Below are positions 8,253 through 17,856 of a stretch of DNA of 64,000 nucleotides, piece after piece. The notes under the pieces are model-generated. The model did no database searches. It worked only from the letters and a program-made list of their open reading frames with translations, and was not told where the DNA came from. A program made the position numbers and the translations under genes. Positions within the stretch are counted from its first letter, which is position 1. Each line of letters begins with the position of its first letter. This stretch comes from Saccharibacillus brassicae (GTDB lineage Bacteria; Bacillota; Bacilli; Paenibacillales; Paenibacillaceae): assembly GCF_006542275.1 (NCBI RefSeq), contig NZ_CP041217.1:4962501-5026500 (forward strand). The letters run 5' to 3'.

Positions 8253-8861
8253 ATGCTTGTTGTTCACTGGTCTCCGGTTAATTATTCGAAATCTATTTTG
8301 AAGAACGGTATTCGCAAAAGTTCAAATGGAATCTATTGTTTTCCGCTAACCGGACATCAGGCCGTAGATAAATGGTGGATGAAAGCTTTGAAAAGATTCA
8401 GGCAGGATGGGAAGACATACAATGGGTTTATTTTTCGCGTGGAAGAACGGGATTTGCCCGGGTACCTGGGTCACTTTGTCGGGGCTACTACAGCAGATGA
8501 ATTTGAAAAACCGATACGGACACTCGAAGAACTGGGCCAAGCCATGCGACAGACCGTAATTTGGCGAATCGGCGAGAGTACAACGGGATATATGAATCAA
8601 GATCCGGACAGCCCTATCGATTACATGCAGCTGGGGAAAGCTGAACTCCGGAAAAATCCCGATCTTTATCGGCAAGCCTGGACAGATGCCGCTTTTATGG
8701 AGTACATCTTCGAAGATTACCAACTCGTATTAAGCCGGTCCATACCGGCCAAGCGCATCCTTCGAGTCATACCGCCAACCGGGGAATTCGGAAGGGTTCT
8801 CTACCGGCAGAAGAAACAAAGAGACTTGAACAAGGCATTCAGGGAAGGCCAGTATTATTGA
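8253..8861 (+). CDS. Hypothetical protein, possible ART-like fold
   Basis: A 202-aa protein I do not firmly recognise. The N-terminus (VVHWSPVNYSKSILKNGI) has the His-x(6-10)-Ile-x-x-x-Gly arrangement that opens ADP-ribosyltransferase-fold enzymes such as KptA/Tpt1 and DarT. Near the C-terminus YQLVLSRSIPAKRILRVIP resembles the part of DarT-like folds where the catalytic Glu region and an IP-x-x-x-I strand lie. These are pattern resemblances only. No signal peptide or TM segment. Start ATG follows AGGAG. It pairs with the gene just upstream, and its 3' end overlaps the convergent AraC gene by 7 bp. Confidence 0.5.
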   Translation: MLVVHWSPVNYSKSILKNGIRKSSNGIYCFPLTGHQAVDKWWMKALKRFRQDGKTYNGFIFRVEERDLPGYLGHFVGATTADEFEKPIRTLEELGQAMRQTVIWRIGESTTGYMNQDPDSPIDYMQLGKAELRKNPDLYRQAWTDAAFMEYIFEDYQLVLSRSIPAKRILRVIPPTGEFGRVLYRQKKQRDLNKAFREGQYY

Positions 8862-9766
8862 ACACCTCTAATCGGCTCGGCTTGCTTGACCGTGCCGGGA
8901 GTGAGTTTTTTTCTCACATGGGAAGGCACGTGCCCGTATCTTTTTTTGAAAATCCGGGAAAAGTAATTTGCGTTGCAAAAACCTGTCAGCTCCGGAATTC
9001 GGGTTATGGGCAGGTCGGTCGTCAATAACAATCGGTTGGCGTGATCCAACCTCAAATCGGTCAAATAGTAGGTGAACGTCTTGCCGGTGTAGGACTTGAA
9101 CAAACGGCAAAAGTGCTGTCCGCTCAGATTAACATGCAGGCTCATATCCGCTATGGTTACTTTTTCTGTATAATGCAGAGCCAGGTATTCCAGCGCTTGT
9201 TTGATTAATAGCACATGGGCGCCTTGAAGACGGGAATCGAAAATAACTTTGACCGAATTCGGGAAATGACGCATCAGAAAAATGCAAAATTGACACAAGG
9301 ATACCTTTATCGACAATTGGTAGCCTTCTTTTTTTTGTGTACCTTCTTGAATGATGTTCTTGATCAGATTCGATAATTCCGGATAAGCCGCGTGGGCAGG
9401 GGTCATATGAAGCGGCGCGAGAGATCCATTAAGCAGAGATGAACCCAAAGCGGCCTCGCAATGAACGTCTCGCAGCATGGAAGTAAATAAGGTGTCGCCG
9501 ATCACAAGAGCCAAATATTCGGCCGGCAACCGAGGCAGTACGCTGTGCAAACTTCCTTTTGGAACCAACATCAGGTCACCTTCATGGCCGATTCTGGCGA
9601 TTCCGTCGATATACACCGTGCATTCTCCTTGGCGTACATAAATGATCTCGGTGTGATTGTGCCAGTGGGGCAGCGTTTGCAGATTTGAGATTTGAAAACA
9701 ATGGAAAGGAAAATCGATTTCTTCAAACTGCGTAATTTCATAGTGCTCCGAATCCATAGTGTTCAT
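8855..9766 (-). CDS. AraC-family transcriptional regulator
   Basis: Transcriptional regulator with an N-terminal cupin sugar-sensing domain (residues about 20-100; LPHWHNHTEIIYVRQGECTVYIDG, the HNH metal/ligand pattern) and two C-terminal AraC helix-turn-helices (about 195-295; IADMSLHVNLSGQHFCRLFKSYTG and IPELTGFCNANYFSRIFKKRYG). It is divergent from the GH31 gene across a 141-bp gap and probably controls it. An upstream GTG at 9778 overlaps the ribosome site AAGGAG, so ATG 9766 is preferred (303 aa). Convergent 3' overlap with the preceding gene. Confidence 0.88.
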   Translation of the reverse strand: MNTMDSEHYEITQFEEIDFPFHCFQISNLQTLPHWHNHTEIIYVRQGECTVYIDGIARIGHEGDLMLVPKGSLHSVLPRLPAEYLALVIGDTLFTSMLRDVHCEAALGSSLLNGSLAPLHMTPAHAAYPELSNLIKNIIQEGTQKKEGYQLSIKVSLCQFCIFLMRHFPNSVKVIFDSRLQGAHVLLIKQALEYLALHYTEKVTIADMSLHVNLSGQHFCRLFKSYTGKTFTYYLTDLRLDHANRLLLTTDLPITRIPELTGFCNANYFSRIFKKRYGHVPSHVRKKLTPGTVKQAEPIRGVQ

Positions 9767-9907
9767 GCCTACCCACACTCCTTCCTCAAAATGTTCAGAT
9801 CAGACAACTATCTGAAGTAAAATGACCTCGTCCTATAAGAGCGAAATTAAATAAAATGAATATACCCCAGCGATTGGGCCGAATCAATCAAATATAGGAG
9901 GGTTACG

Positions 9908-12334
9908 ATGTTAATTGCAGATCGACGCAAGCAGGCGAAGATTGAACAAGTCGTAAAAAATGAACACGCTTTAATTTTGGAAACCGCAAACGGCAGCATT
10001 AGAATCGAGCCTTTTTCAGAGGCTATTCTCAGAGTGACCTATACGTTGAGAGCACAATTTTCAGACATTCAAGGGTTGGGAACCCTGCCAAAGTTAGAGG
10101 TGTGCCCATGGGATTACACGGAGCAGGAATCTACGATCACGCTCGCTACGCGGAAAATAAAGCTTGTTATCGAGAAAAATACGAGCGCGTTTTCTTACTA
10201 TGATCATCAAGGCACACTGCTGACCAAAGAACCGGCCCGCGGCGGGAAACACTTGAACGCCTTTGATTCGTACAAAACGGTATTGGACGAGCACAGCGTC
10301 GTGGAGAAAATCGAGACACCCGACGGAGTCAAGGAAGTGGTACGCGACGCCCAAAAAGTATTCGACCAAACGCTCTACCAAACCCGATTGGAATTCGAAT
10401 GGTCCGAAGAAGAAGCGCTGTATGGGTTGGGCCAGCAGGAGGAAGGCAGTCTCAATTTGCGGGGGACTCGCCAATACGTGCACCAAGCCAATATGAAAAT
10501 AGCCATACCCGTATTGATTTCCACCCGAGGGTACGGAATCCTGCAAGATACCTATTCTCCTTTGATTTTTAACGATAATGAATATGGAAGCTATCTGTAT
10601 AATATAGCCGCATCCGAATTGGATTATTATTTTATCCATGGAGAGAACTTTGACGAGATCGTCAGTGGTTATCGCAGCCTGACGGGGCGGGCGTCCCTGC
10701 TCCCGAAATGGGCGTTTGGCTATATGCAATCATTGGAGAGATACGAGACCGAGCAAGAAATCATTGATACAGTCAAGGAATATCGACGCCGTCAGTTACC
10801 TCTGGACAGCATCGTGCTGGATTGGCAGTCGTGGGAAGAAGGCAAGTGGGGACAGAAGACGTTTGATCGTTCCCGTTTTCCGGACGCAAAAGGGATGACA
10901 GATGCCTTGCACGACAATGGCGTTCATTTCATGATTTCCATTTGGCCGAATATGCACAAAAGCACGGAAAATCATGCTGAAATGGAGCAGGAGAATGGCT
11001 TGTTCCAACAATCCGAAATTTACAATGCGTTTGATCCACACGCAAGAAACCTGTACTGGAAACAAGCAAATGAAGGGTTGTTCTCGCAGGGGATCGATGC
11101 TTGGTGGTGCGATGCCAGCGAGCCGATCACTCCGGAATGGAATGCATTCGTGAAGCCGGAGCCCGATCAGAATTATTTGGCGTTTCATGATACGGCAAAG
11201 ATCTATATGGACGAGACCCATACCAATGCGTATTCCCTGATGCATGCCCAATCGATTTATGAAGGGCAGAGAAGCGTGACCGATACAAAACGCGTGGTGA
11301 ACCTGACAAGAAGCGGTTATACGGGGCAGCAGAAATACGGCACGATTCTATGGTCGGGCGATACGTCCGCAAAATGGAAAACCCTGCAAAATCAAATTCC
11401 GGCAGGACTCAATCTCTGTGCGACAGGCATGCCTTATTGGACTGTGGATATCGGAGCCTTTTTTACGAAGCAGGGCAGTATGTGGTTCTGGGATGGCGAC
11501 TTTGAAGACGGCTGCGCAGATCTGGGTTACCGCGAACTTTATACCCGATGGTTCCAATTCGGCGTGTTTCAACCGGTCTTTCGTTCTCATGGAACGGATA
11601 CGCGCCGAGAGATATGGCAGTTTGGGGAAAAAGGCGAAATGTTCTATGATACGCTGGCTCAATTCGATGAACTGCGCTATCGGCTCTTGCCTTATATTTA
11701 TTCCATGGCCGGCATGGTCACGCTCAAGGATTATACGATCATGCGATTATTGGCTTTTGATTTTATGGAAGATCCCGAAGTTTTTAATATCAAAGACCAA
11801 TATATGTTTGGCGGGGCGCTTATGATCTGTCCGGTTACGACCCCGATGTATTATGACAAACAATCGGTACCTATTGAAGGCGCGGACAAGACAAGAGACG
11901 TATATTTGCCTGCCGGAGCCGACTGGTTCGATTTTTGGACGCAGGAAAAATACGGCGGAGGACAGACCGTAACCGCAACAGCTACGCTTGATCGGCTGCC
12001 GGTATACGCTAAAGCCGGATCGATGATTCCAATGGCCGAAGTTGCGCAGCATAGCGGAGCCAGCTCCGAGAGTGAAATGAAGTTGGTCATCTACCCGGAT
12101 GCCGATGCGGCTTTTACGATATATCAAGATGAACAAGACAATTACAATTACGAACAAGGCGATTATGCCACCATCGATTTGAGCTGGAAGAATGAGTCGA
12201 ACGTTTTGACCATCGAGAAGCGTGCGGGACGTTATGAAGGCATGGAGGATTTCATTACTTTTATTGTCGAAGTCATTGGAAAAGAGTCCAAAACGATTAT
12301 CTATAAAGGAGATGAAGTCACCTGTAGTTGGTAG
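9908..12334 (+). CDS. GH31 glycoside hydrolase (alpha-xylosidase/alpha-glucosidase-like)
   Basis: Retaining exo-acting alpha-glycosidase, 808 aa, no signal peptide, so it acts on imported oligosaccharides in the cytoplasm. It has an N-terminal beta-sandwich, a GH31 catalytic barrel with nucleophile Asp402 in WWCDASEP and acid/base Asp485 in WSGDTSA, and C-terminal beta-sandwich domains. The SEP context of the nucleophile is common in alpha-xylosidases and related GH31 enzymes; alpha-glucosidase or alpha-galactosidase activity cannot be excluded. The start ATG follows TAGGAGG. It is flanked by two reverse-strand AraC regulators within the sugar locus. A sequence alignment against characterised GH31 subfamilies would decide the substrate. 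Confidence 0.85.
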   Translation: MLIADRRKQAKIEQVVKNEHALILETANGSIRIEPFSEAILRVTYTLRAQFSDIQGLGTLPKLEVCPWDYTEQESTITLATRKIKLVIEKNTSAFSYYDHQGTLLTKEPARGGKHLNAFDSYKTVLDEHSVVEKIETPDGVKEVVRDAQKVFDQTLYQTRLEFEWSEEEALYGLGQQEEGSLNLRGTRQYVHQANMKIAIPVLISTRGYGILQDTYSPLIFNDNEYGSYLYNIAASELDYYFIHGENFDEIVSGYRSLTGRASLLPKWAFGYMQSLERYETEQEIIDTVKEYRRRQLPLDSIVLDWQSWEEGKWGQKTFDRSRFPDAKGMTDALHDNGVHFMISIWPNMHKSTENHAEMEQENGLFQQSEIYNAFDPHARNLYWKQANEGLFSQGIDAWWCDASEPITPEWNAFVKPEPDQNYLAFHDTAKIYMDETHTNAYSLMHAQSIYEGQRSVTDTKRVVNLTRSGYTGQQKYGTILWSGDTSAKWKTLQNQIPAGLNLCATGMPYWTVDIGAFFTKQGSMWFWDGDFEDGCADLGYRELYTRWFQFGVFQPVFRSHGTDTRREIWQFGEKGEMFYDTLAQFDELRYRLLPYIYSMAGMVTLKDYTIMRLLAFDFMEDPEVFNIKDQYMFGGALMICPVTTPMYYDKQSVPIEGADKTRDVYLPAGADWFDFWTQEKYGGGQTVTATATLDRLPVYAKAGSMIPMAEVAQHSGASSESEMKLVIYPDADAAFTIYQDEQDNYNYEQGDYATIDLSWKNESNVLTIEKRAGRYEGMEDFITFIVEVIGKESKTIIYKGDEVTCSW

Positions 12335-12353
12335 AGCGTGCGGGTGACACAAA

Positions 12354-13190
12354 TCACAACATCAATTCCCCGCGATTCATATATGCCGACGGGGACATGC
12401 CCTTCTTGCTTTTGAAAACTCGAGTGAAATAAAAAGGGTCGTTAAACCCGCATCTGAACGAGGCTTCGCTGATCGAATAGCCCAAAGCCAAATATTCAAG
12501 AGCTTTGACTACTCTTATGGAATTCAGGTACTCCATCGGTGTCTCACCCGTCAACATCTTGAAGCGTTGTCCGAAATAAGAGGGAGTCAATTCCGCCAGA
12601 TCGGCAAGCTCGGTCAAAGTATGTCTGGACGCACAATGTTTCTTCATATATTCCGCGACTTTCCGGATTTGTTCATCGCCTTTTCTCGCTGAATACGATT
12701 CGCCCGAATCTCGAAGCAGTTCCGAGAAAATGTTGAGCAAAATACTCCGGCAGCGAATCATCCGACAAGAAGAGGGATCGCTCCATACCATGGCCAAGTC
12801 CGTGAACAGTCTGGAGAGTATGGCGAAATTGCCCGGATAGGAGCAGCGATTCAACGGCAGCCGTTCAACCGTGGAGAGGGTACCGTTCTGTTCGTCCTGA
12901 ATCAGCGTCTGGACCATGAAATTCCCGCCCAAACAATGCAAAGGTTGGTCTGCCGAGGAAGAGTAGCCGAAGCTATGATTCATGGGATGATGGAACAGCT
13001 GGCCGGTATACATGTCCTGTGCCTCTCCGTTCATATAGCATGTGCCTCTGCCGGATACGACCAGCATCGCATTATGAAAGCCGCGTTTGCCTTCGGGCAC
13101 GGACCATGAAGGATGGGCATGTCTGTTCACGATATGAAGAGGGGTCGGGATGTTGTGATCCATAAGCGAGAAATGATCCATTCCACACAT
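12354..13190 (-). CDS. AraC-family transcriptional regulator
   Basis: A 278-aa regulator with an N-terminal cupin-like sensor (HIVNRHAHPSWSVPEGKRGF, residues about 15-100) and a C-terminal double helix-turn-helix (about 180-275; LTELADLAELTPSYFGQRFK and ISEASFRCGFNDPFYFTRVFK). It converges on the GH31 gene, its stop lying 20 bp beyond that gene, and diverges from the interrupted YesN-type regulator. The frame is open to 13265, but ATG 13190 lies 3-5 bases from AAAGGA; ATG 13181 is an equally possible start. Likely a local regulator of the sugar locus. Confidence 0.85.
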   Translation of the reverse strand: MCGMDHFSLMDHNIPTPLHIVNRHAHPSWSVPEGKRGFHNAMLVVSGRGTCYMNGEAQDMYTGQLFHHPMNHSFGYSSSADQPLHCLGGNFMVQTLIQDEQNGTLSTVERLPLNRCSYPGNFAILSRLFTDLAMVWSDPSSCRMIRCRSILLNIFSELLRDSGESYSARKGDEQIRKVAEYMKKHCASRHTLTELADLAELTPSYFGQRFKMLTGETPMEYLNSIRVVKALEYLALGYSISEASFRCGFNDPFYFTRVFKSKKGMSPSAYMNRGELML

Positions 13191-13351
13191 TCGTCCTTTC
13201 GATTGATGATTACCAATATTATACTCAAATTCTACTAGGAAAACGATAAATTGTGCAGGTTTCAAATAATTCGTACAGGGTCAAATCGTAAACACGGCTT
13301 ATAATGATCGGTATTGAATATAAACCGGATCAAACAAGCGGAGGACAGAAA

Positions 13352-15685
13352 ATGAGACTGCTGAAAAAATACGGGTCAAGAAAATATTTGCTGCGCATCC
13401 TCCTCAGCGTAAGTCTTTCTGTCGTTCTTTTGCTGATTGTGTCCGGGTGGGCGATTTATGTGAATTCCGAGAAGACGGTCTTGAAGGTGCAGGAAGAAGC
13501 CAATGCCAAAGTGCTCACCCAAATCAACTACAATATCGATTACATGAATGTTATCGTCAAAAATTTGGCCGTTTCTTTATTTTTTGCTCCCGAAAGCGTC
13601 TATTTATTGAACAGCCGGGAAATGGACAACCGCGATTTTTATCTGAAAATGATGAGAATAGAAAATGTGGTAAACACGTCTCCTTTTCTGGATTCCATTA
13701 TCGTCTATAACAAGCAAACGGATTGCTATTATTCGACCCGATATTCTTCTTCGTGCACAGACGACGGAATGGAAGGGCGGGTGGATCGATATCTGCAAGA
13801 AAAAGGCGACCAGGTGCCGAAGATGGAGTTTATCCCACTTCAGAAAGCTGTCGGAGACGATATCGATTTGTTTTCTTTTGTTATGGATGAAGGCGCTCCG
13901 AGTGAGTCCGGCTCCAGCAAGCTGATTCTTAACGTAAAATCGGAATGGTTGATCGAGAATATCAATCTGATCAATAAAATAGGCGCAAAAGAAGAAAGCG
14001 TAACCTTCATCATGGACCGCATGGGACGTACATTCGATGCGGGCAGGCCGCTGCCTTTTAATGTATCGTCCATGGCTCCCGTTATTTTGAAGCATCGCGA
14101 TCAGACGCACGTCGCGTTTGACACCTTTATCGCATCGGAAGAAGGGCGAAAATGGATCGTCAGCTACAAAAATATCGGAGCCAACGACTGGCTGATCGTT
14201 AGCGCTCAGGATTATGACAACGTATTTGGCGAAATCAATCGGCTGCGATCCGTTTCAATCGGCATACTGCTGGCTTTTATCGTGCTGTCCATTGTCGCTT
14301 CCATTGCCGTGAGTCTTATGTTGTACCGCCCAATGAATCGAATGCTCGTTCAGATGGGAAGCTTCAGAATCGCCAACGAAGAAGCACAGTTTACGGCCGG
14401 AGATGAATTTTCCTTCATATCCGCCCAATACCGTCTGGCCTATGAAGGGGTCAATCAGTTGAGAAAAGAGCAGGAAGAAAAACAGGGCAGTCTTAAAACC
14501 TATATTTTGCGCAGAATGTTAATGGATAGTTCTACAGTAACGGCGCAAGAATTAAGGAATGCGATAGATAGAGGAACGTTCCAGGTTGATTTTGAAAGCC
14601 CCATGCTGCTCGTCTTACTGCAAATCGAAGGTAGAAGCCAGAAAAATGAACTTTATCGGTCGATAGAAAAGAGATTATATAAATTTGCTGTAGGCAATAT
14701 TGCGGAAGAACTGATTTCCCATTCTTTCGTTAACGAAGTGGTGGACATGAAAAGCGATCATTTGGCCGTACTGCTCAACGTGCCGAATTTCGAGCATGAA
14801 ACAGAGAGGGAATTGGTCAATATTCTCGAACAGGTCCAAGCGATGTTCACTTTGTATTACCGGGTTTCGATAACCGTCTCGGTGAGTGACTTGGTGCAGC
14901 ATACGGGCGAATTGTCCATGCAGTACGGAAAAGTAGTGGAACGGGGACAGTATCGGTTTATTTACGGCAAACAGTCTCTCATATTGCCTGCAATGGTGCG
15001 AAAAAATATGGATAATATTGTATTTTAATTTCCGTTTGCCATTGCCAAAAAACTTGAGGAAAGCATCAAAGCAGGCGATAACAAAGCATTCGACACGCAG
15101 ATCGACAGTTTGGGCAAGTACGTTCAGCAGCTTAATTACGACAATATGATCCATCTTCTTCTGCATCTCATTTCAATCATCAATCATTCGCTCAAAGAGA
15201 TAAGCAAGAACAGCATGCTTCCGCTCAACGTCGATTTGAAAGAATTGTATCCACTCATCATGGAGAAAGAGACTTGGGACGAAGCGCAGCAAACGTTAAA
15301 AGAAATGTTTAAGGACCTGTCGGCGCTGCGCAAAGATCATTCGAGCGACCAGACCCATTCGATCTTAGTGGACACGATCAAAGACATGATTGAGAACCGT
15401 TACCCCGACCCGGATTTGAGCCTTCCATATATCGCCTCCAAGCTGGGAATGTCGACGACTCATATCAGCAAGATTTTTCGGGAAAGAGAACAGACGCCGA
15501 TCAATGAATACATTAACGATATCCGGCTGCATCATGCAAGGCTGCTTCTGGAAAACTTCGGATTAACGGTCAATGAAATTATGGCACGGGTCGGATTCGG
15601 CAATCAAAGCTACTTTTTCAAATTGTTCAAGAAGAAGTACGGGGCAACACCCAAAGAATACCGTACCAAAAAAAACGTGATGTGA
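13352..15685 (+). pseudogene. Membrane AraC/YesN-type regulator interrupted by in-frame TAA
   Basis: Reads as one protein of about 777 residues broken by a single ochre codon at 15026-15028, with no frameshift. N-terminal part: TM1 (residues about 14-35), extracellular Cache-like sensor (about 36-305), TM2 (about 308-330), a linker and a regulatory region. After the stop, the same frame continues with FPFAIAKKLEESIKAGD and a C-terminal AraC double helix-turn-helix (ISKIFREREQTPINEYIND; VGFGNQSYFFKLFKKKYG). Full-length members of this family regulate adjacent LplB/LplC-type importers. As read, the product would lack DNA binding. A recent mutation, a sequencing error or stop readthrough are possible. 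Start ATG follows GCGGAGGA. Confidence 0.85.
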
Positions 15686-15877
15686 TAGCGTCAGAAGGTC
15701 CTTGCGGATCTTCTTTTTTGTTTTCGGCATGAAAAGGCAAGAAACAGACAAAGAATTCGATTTTACAGTGTCAAAGTACAGTAAATTTGTTTCTTTACAG
15801 TATCGCAGCGGCCTTCTTCTATGTGATTGTGTGAATACGAGATCCAATTTCACAGACCCAAGAATAGGAGGGCTCAT

Positions 15878-16864
15878 ATGAATCGCCAACAAAAAAGCTG
15901 GCTGCAGCATCAAGGGAACTTGAAGCGGAATAAAGCCGGACGAGAAGGGTTTCTTAAAAAAGAGTGGCAGCATCTGATAAAGAATCGCGAACTGTTCATG
16001 ATGTCGTTACCCGGAGTGATATTCAAATTGATTTTCGCCTATTTGCCTCTTTTCGGTTTAATCATTGCTTTCAAAGAATACAGGTACGATCTGGGCTTAT
16101 GGGGCAGCAAATGGATCGGTTTTAATAACTTCGCTTTCTTTTTCAGTTCGGACACTGCATTTATCATCACGCTAAATACGATTGTGTATAATTTCAGCTT
16201 TATTATCATTGGGACTGTCCTCGCTCTTTTGCTGGCGATTTTGTTGAATGCCGTCAGCCAAAGATTTTTGAAAGCGTATCAAACGGTTCTGTTTCTTCCT
16301 CATTTTCTGTCATGGGTCGTTGTCGGCTATATCGTTCTGGCTTTCCTGGATCACCAGCACGGATTGTTAAACGTCACGCTGACCGATCTCGGTCTCAATC
16401 CCGTCAAATGGTATCAGGAAGCAGGATACTGGCCTTTTATTATCGTGCTTGCGCAGTTATGGAAAACGGTCGGATTCGCGACACTTATCTATTATGCGGG
16501 CATCATCGGAATCGACCCCAGTTATTACGAAGTGGCCAAGCTCGAAGGAGCGTCGCGTTTTCAGGTGATTCGCAAAATTACGTTGCCTTTGCTGACTCCG
16601 CTGATCATTATTTTATTCATTGTCGATATGGGCAAGATCTTCCGTTCCGATTTCGGTTTGTTTTATTTTATCCCGAACGATTCGAGCTTCCTTTACGGCG
16701 TAACGGACGTGATTGACACGTATGTGTACCGGTCTTTGCGGGTAGCGGGAAACGTGGGGATGTCCACAGCAGTAGGTCTTTACCAATCCGTGGTCGGGTT
16801 TATTCTGGTATTGTCCACCAACGCCATCATCAAAAAGTTGAACAAAGACCATGCACTCTGGTAG
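15878..16864 (+). CDS. Sugar ABC transporter permease, LplB-like
   Basis: First of two inner-membrane permeases (328 aa, six predicted TM segments) of a CUT1-type importer for oligosaccharides. The EAA loop that contacts the ATPase is visible as YYEVAKLEGASRFQVIRKITLPLL. LplB-type N-terminus (LFMMSLPGVIFKLIFAYLPLFG). ATG 15878 has AGGAGGG upstream; the frame extends to 15827 without a ribosome site. Followed 15 bp later by the second permease and then the binding protein. No ATPase gene is present, as is usual for this family, which shares an MsmX-type ATPase. Confidence 0.92.
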   Translation: MNRQQKSWLQHQGNLKRNKAGREGFLKKEWQHLIKNRELFMMSLPGVIFKLIFAYLPLFGLIIAFKEYRYDLGLWGSKWIGFNNFAFFFSSDTAFIITLNTIVYNFSFIIIGTVLALLLAILLNAVSQRFLKAYQTVLFLPHFLSWVVVGYIVLAFLDHQHGLLNVTLTDLGLNPVKWYQEAGYWPFIIVLAQLWKTVGFATLIYYAGIIGIDPSYYEVAKLEGASRFQVIRKITLPLLTPLIIILFIVDMGKIFRSDFGLFYFIPNDSSFLYGVTDVIDTYVYRSLRVAGNVGMSTAVGLYQSVVGFILVLSTNAIIKKLNKDHALW

Positions 16865-16879
16865 AAAGGAGGATTTGAC

Positions 16880-17761
16880 ATGACAAGCAAACTCAGTTAT
16901 TCCCGTGTTTTTATCAACGTATTTTTCGTCCTGTTATGCATGCTTATGGTTCTGCCAATCCTTTTGGTTGTCTCCATATCGTTTACCGACGAATCGGTCT
17001 TGAATTCGCTAGGCTATCATTTCATTCCGCAGAAGTGGAGCACAGAGGCCTACAGGATCATCCTGGGATCGCCGGCCCAACTGCTTCAGGCTTACGGAGT
17101 CACGATAACCGTCGCTGTCATCGGCGGGGTATCGTCCCTGCTGCTGACCAGCATGCTGTCTTATTCGATTTCCCGCCGCGACTATCGATATGCACGCATT
17201 ACGACTTTTTATGTTATTTTCACGATGTTGTTCAGCGGCGGGCTTGTCCCGTTTTATATCCTCGTCACGCAATACCTTCATTTGAAAGATACGATATGGG
17301 CATTGATCATCCCGTATTTGCTGAATCCGTTTTATGTGCTGATCATGAAAGGATTTATGGATAAAATTCCGTCTGAAATCATCGAATCGGCAAAGTTGGA
17401 CGGAGCGAGCGAATGGAGGATCTTCCTGAAGATTATTTTGCCTCTGTCGACCCCTGCTCTTGCGACAGTGGGATTATTCATTGTATTCACCTATTGGAAC
17501 GATTGGTGGCTGGGACTGCTGTTTATCGATAATCCGAAGCTTGTCCCGATCCAGCTGCTGTTATACCGGACCATGAATACGATCGAATTTCTCGCCAACA
17601 ACAGCGGCAATATCAACGTCAGCGTGGACATGTCCCAATTCCCGAGCTTATCGGCCAGAATGGCGCTTGCCGTATTGGCTGCAGGTCCGATGATGTTCGT
17701 ATTCCCGTTCTTTCAGAAACATTTTGTCAAAGGAATGACGCTCGGATCCGTCAAAGGCTAA
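16880..17761 (+). CDS. Sugar ABC transporter permease, LplC/YtcP-like
   Basis: Second permease (293 aa, six predicted TM segments) of the importer. The ATPase-coupling EAA loop is PSEIIESAKLDGASEWRIFLKIILPLS. The N-terminus VFINVFFVLLCMLMVLPILLVVSISFTD and C-terminal KHFVKGMTLGSVKG are typical of the family. Start ATG follows AAAGGAGGA. It lies 15 bp after the first permease and 95 bp before the lipoprotein gene, in the same operon. Confidence 0.92.
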   Translation: MTSKLSYSRVFINVFFVLLCMLMVLPILLVVSISFTDESVLNSLGYHFIPQKWSTEAYRIILGSPAQLLQAYGVTITVAVIGGVSSLLLTSMLSYSISRRDYRYARITTFYVIFTMLFSGGLVPFYILVTQYLHLKDTIWALIIPYLLNPFYVLIMKGFMDKIPSEIIESAKLDGASEWRIFLKIILPLSTPALATVGLFIVFTYWNDWWLGLLFIDNPKLVPIQLLLYRTMNTIEFLANNSGNINVSVDMSQFPSLSARMALAVLAAGPMMFVFPFFQKHFVKGMTLGSVKG

Positions 17762-17856
17762 CGGTTTCAATGTCCCGCAGATCAGGCCTGCCAACAAAGT
17801 CTGAACGGGATTTGAACATAAACTCAAAACAGAAAACGGCAAGGGAGGAAAGGTAC

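Noticed and set aside
15110-15685. Separate 191-aa AraC gene starting at TTG 15110
   Set aside because: No ribosome site; sequence between the TAA and 15110 continues the family alignment in the same frame, so it is the 3' part of an interrupted gene.
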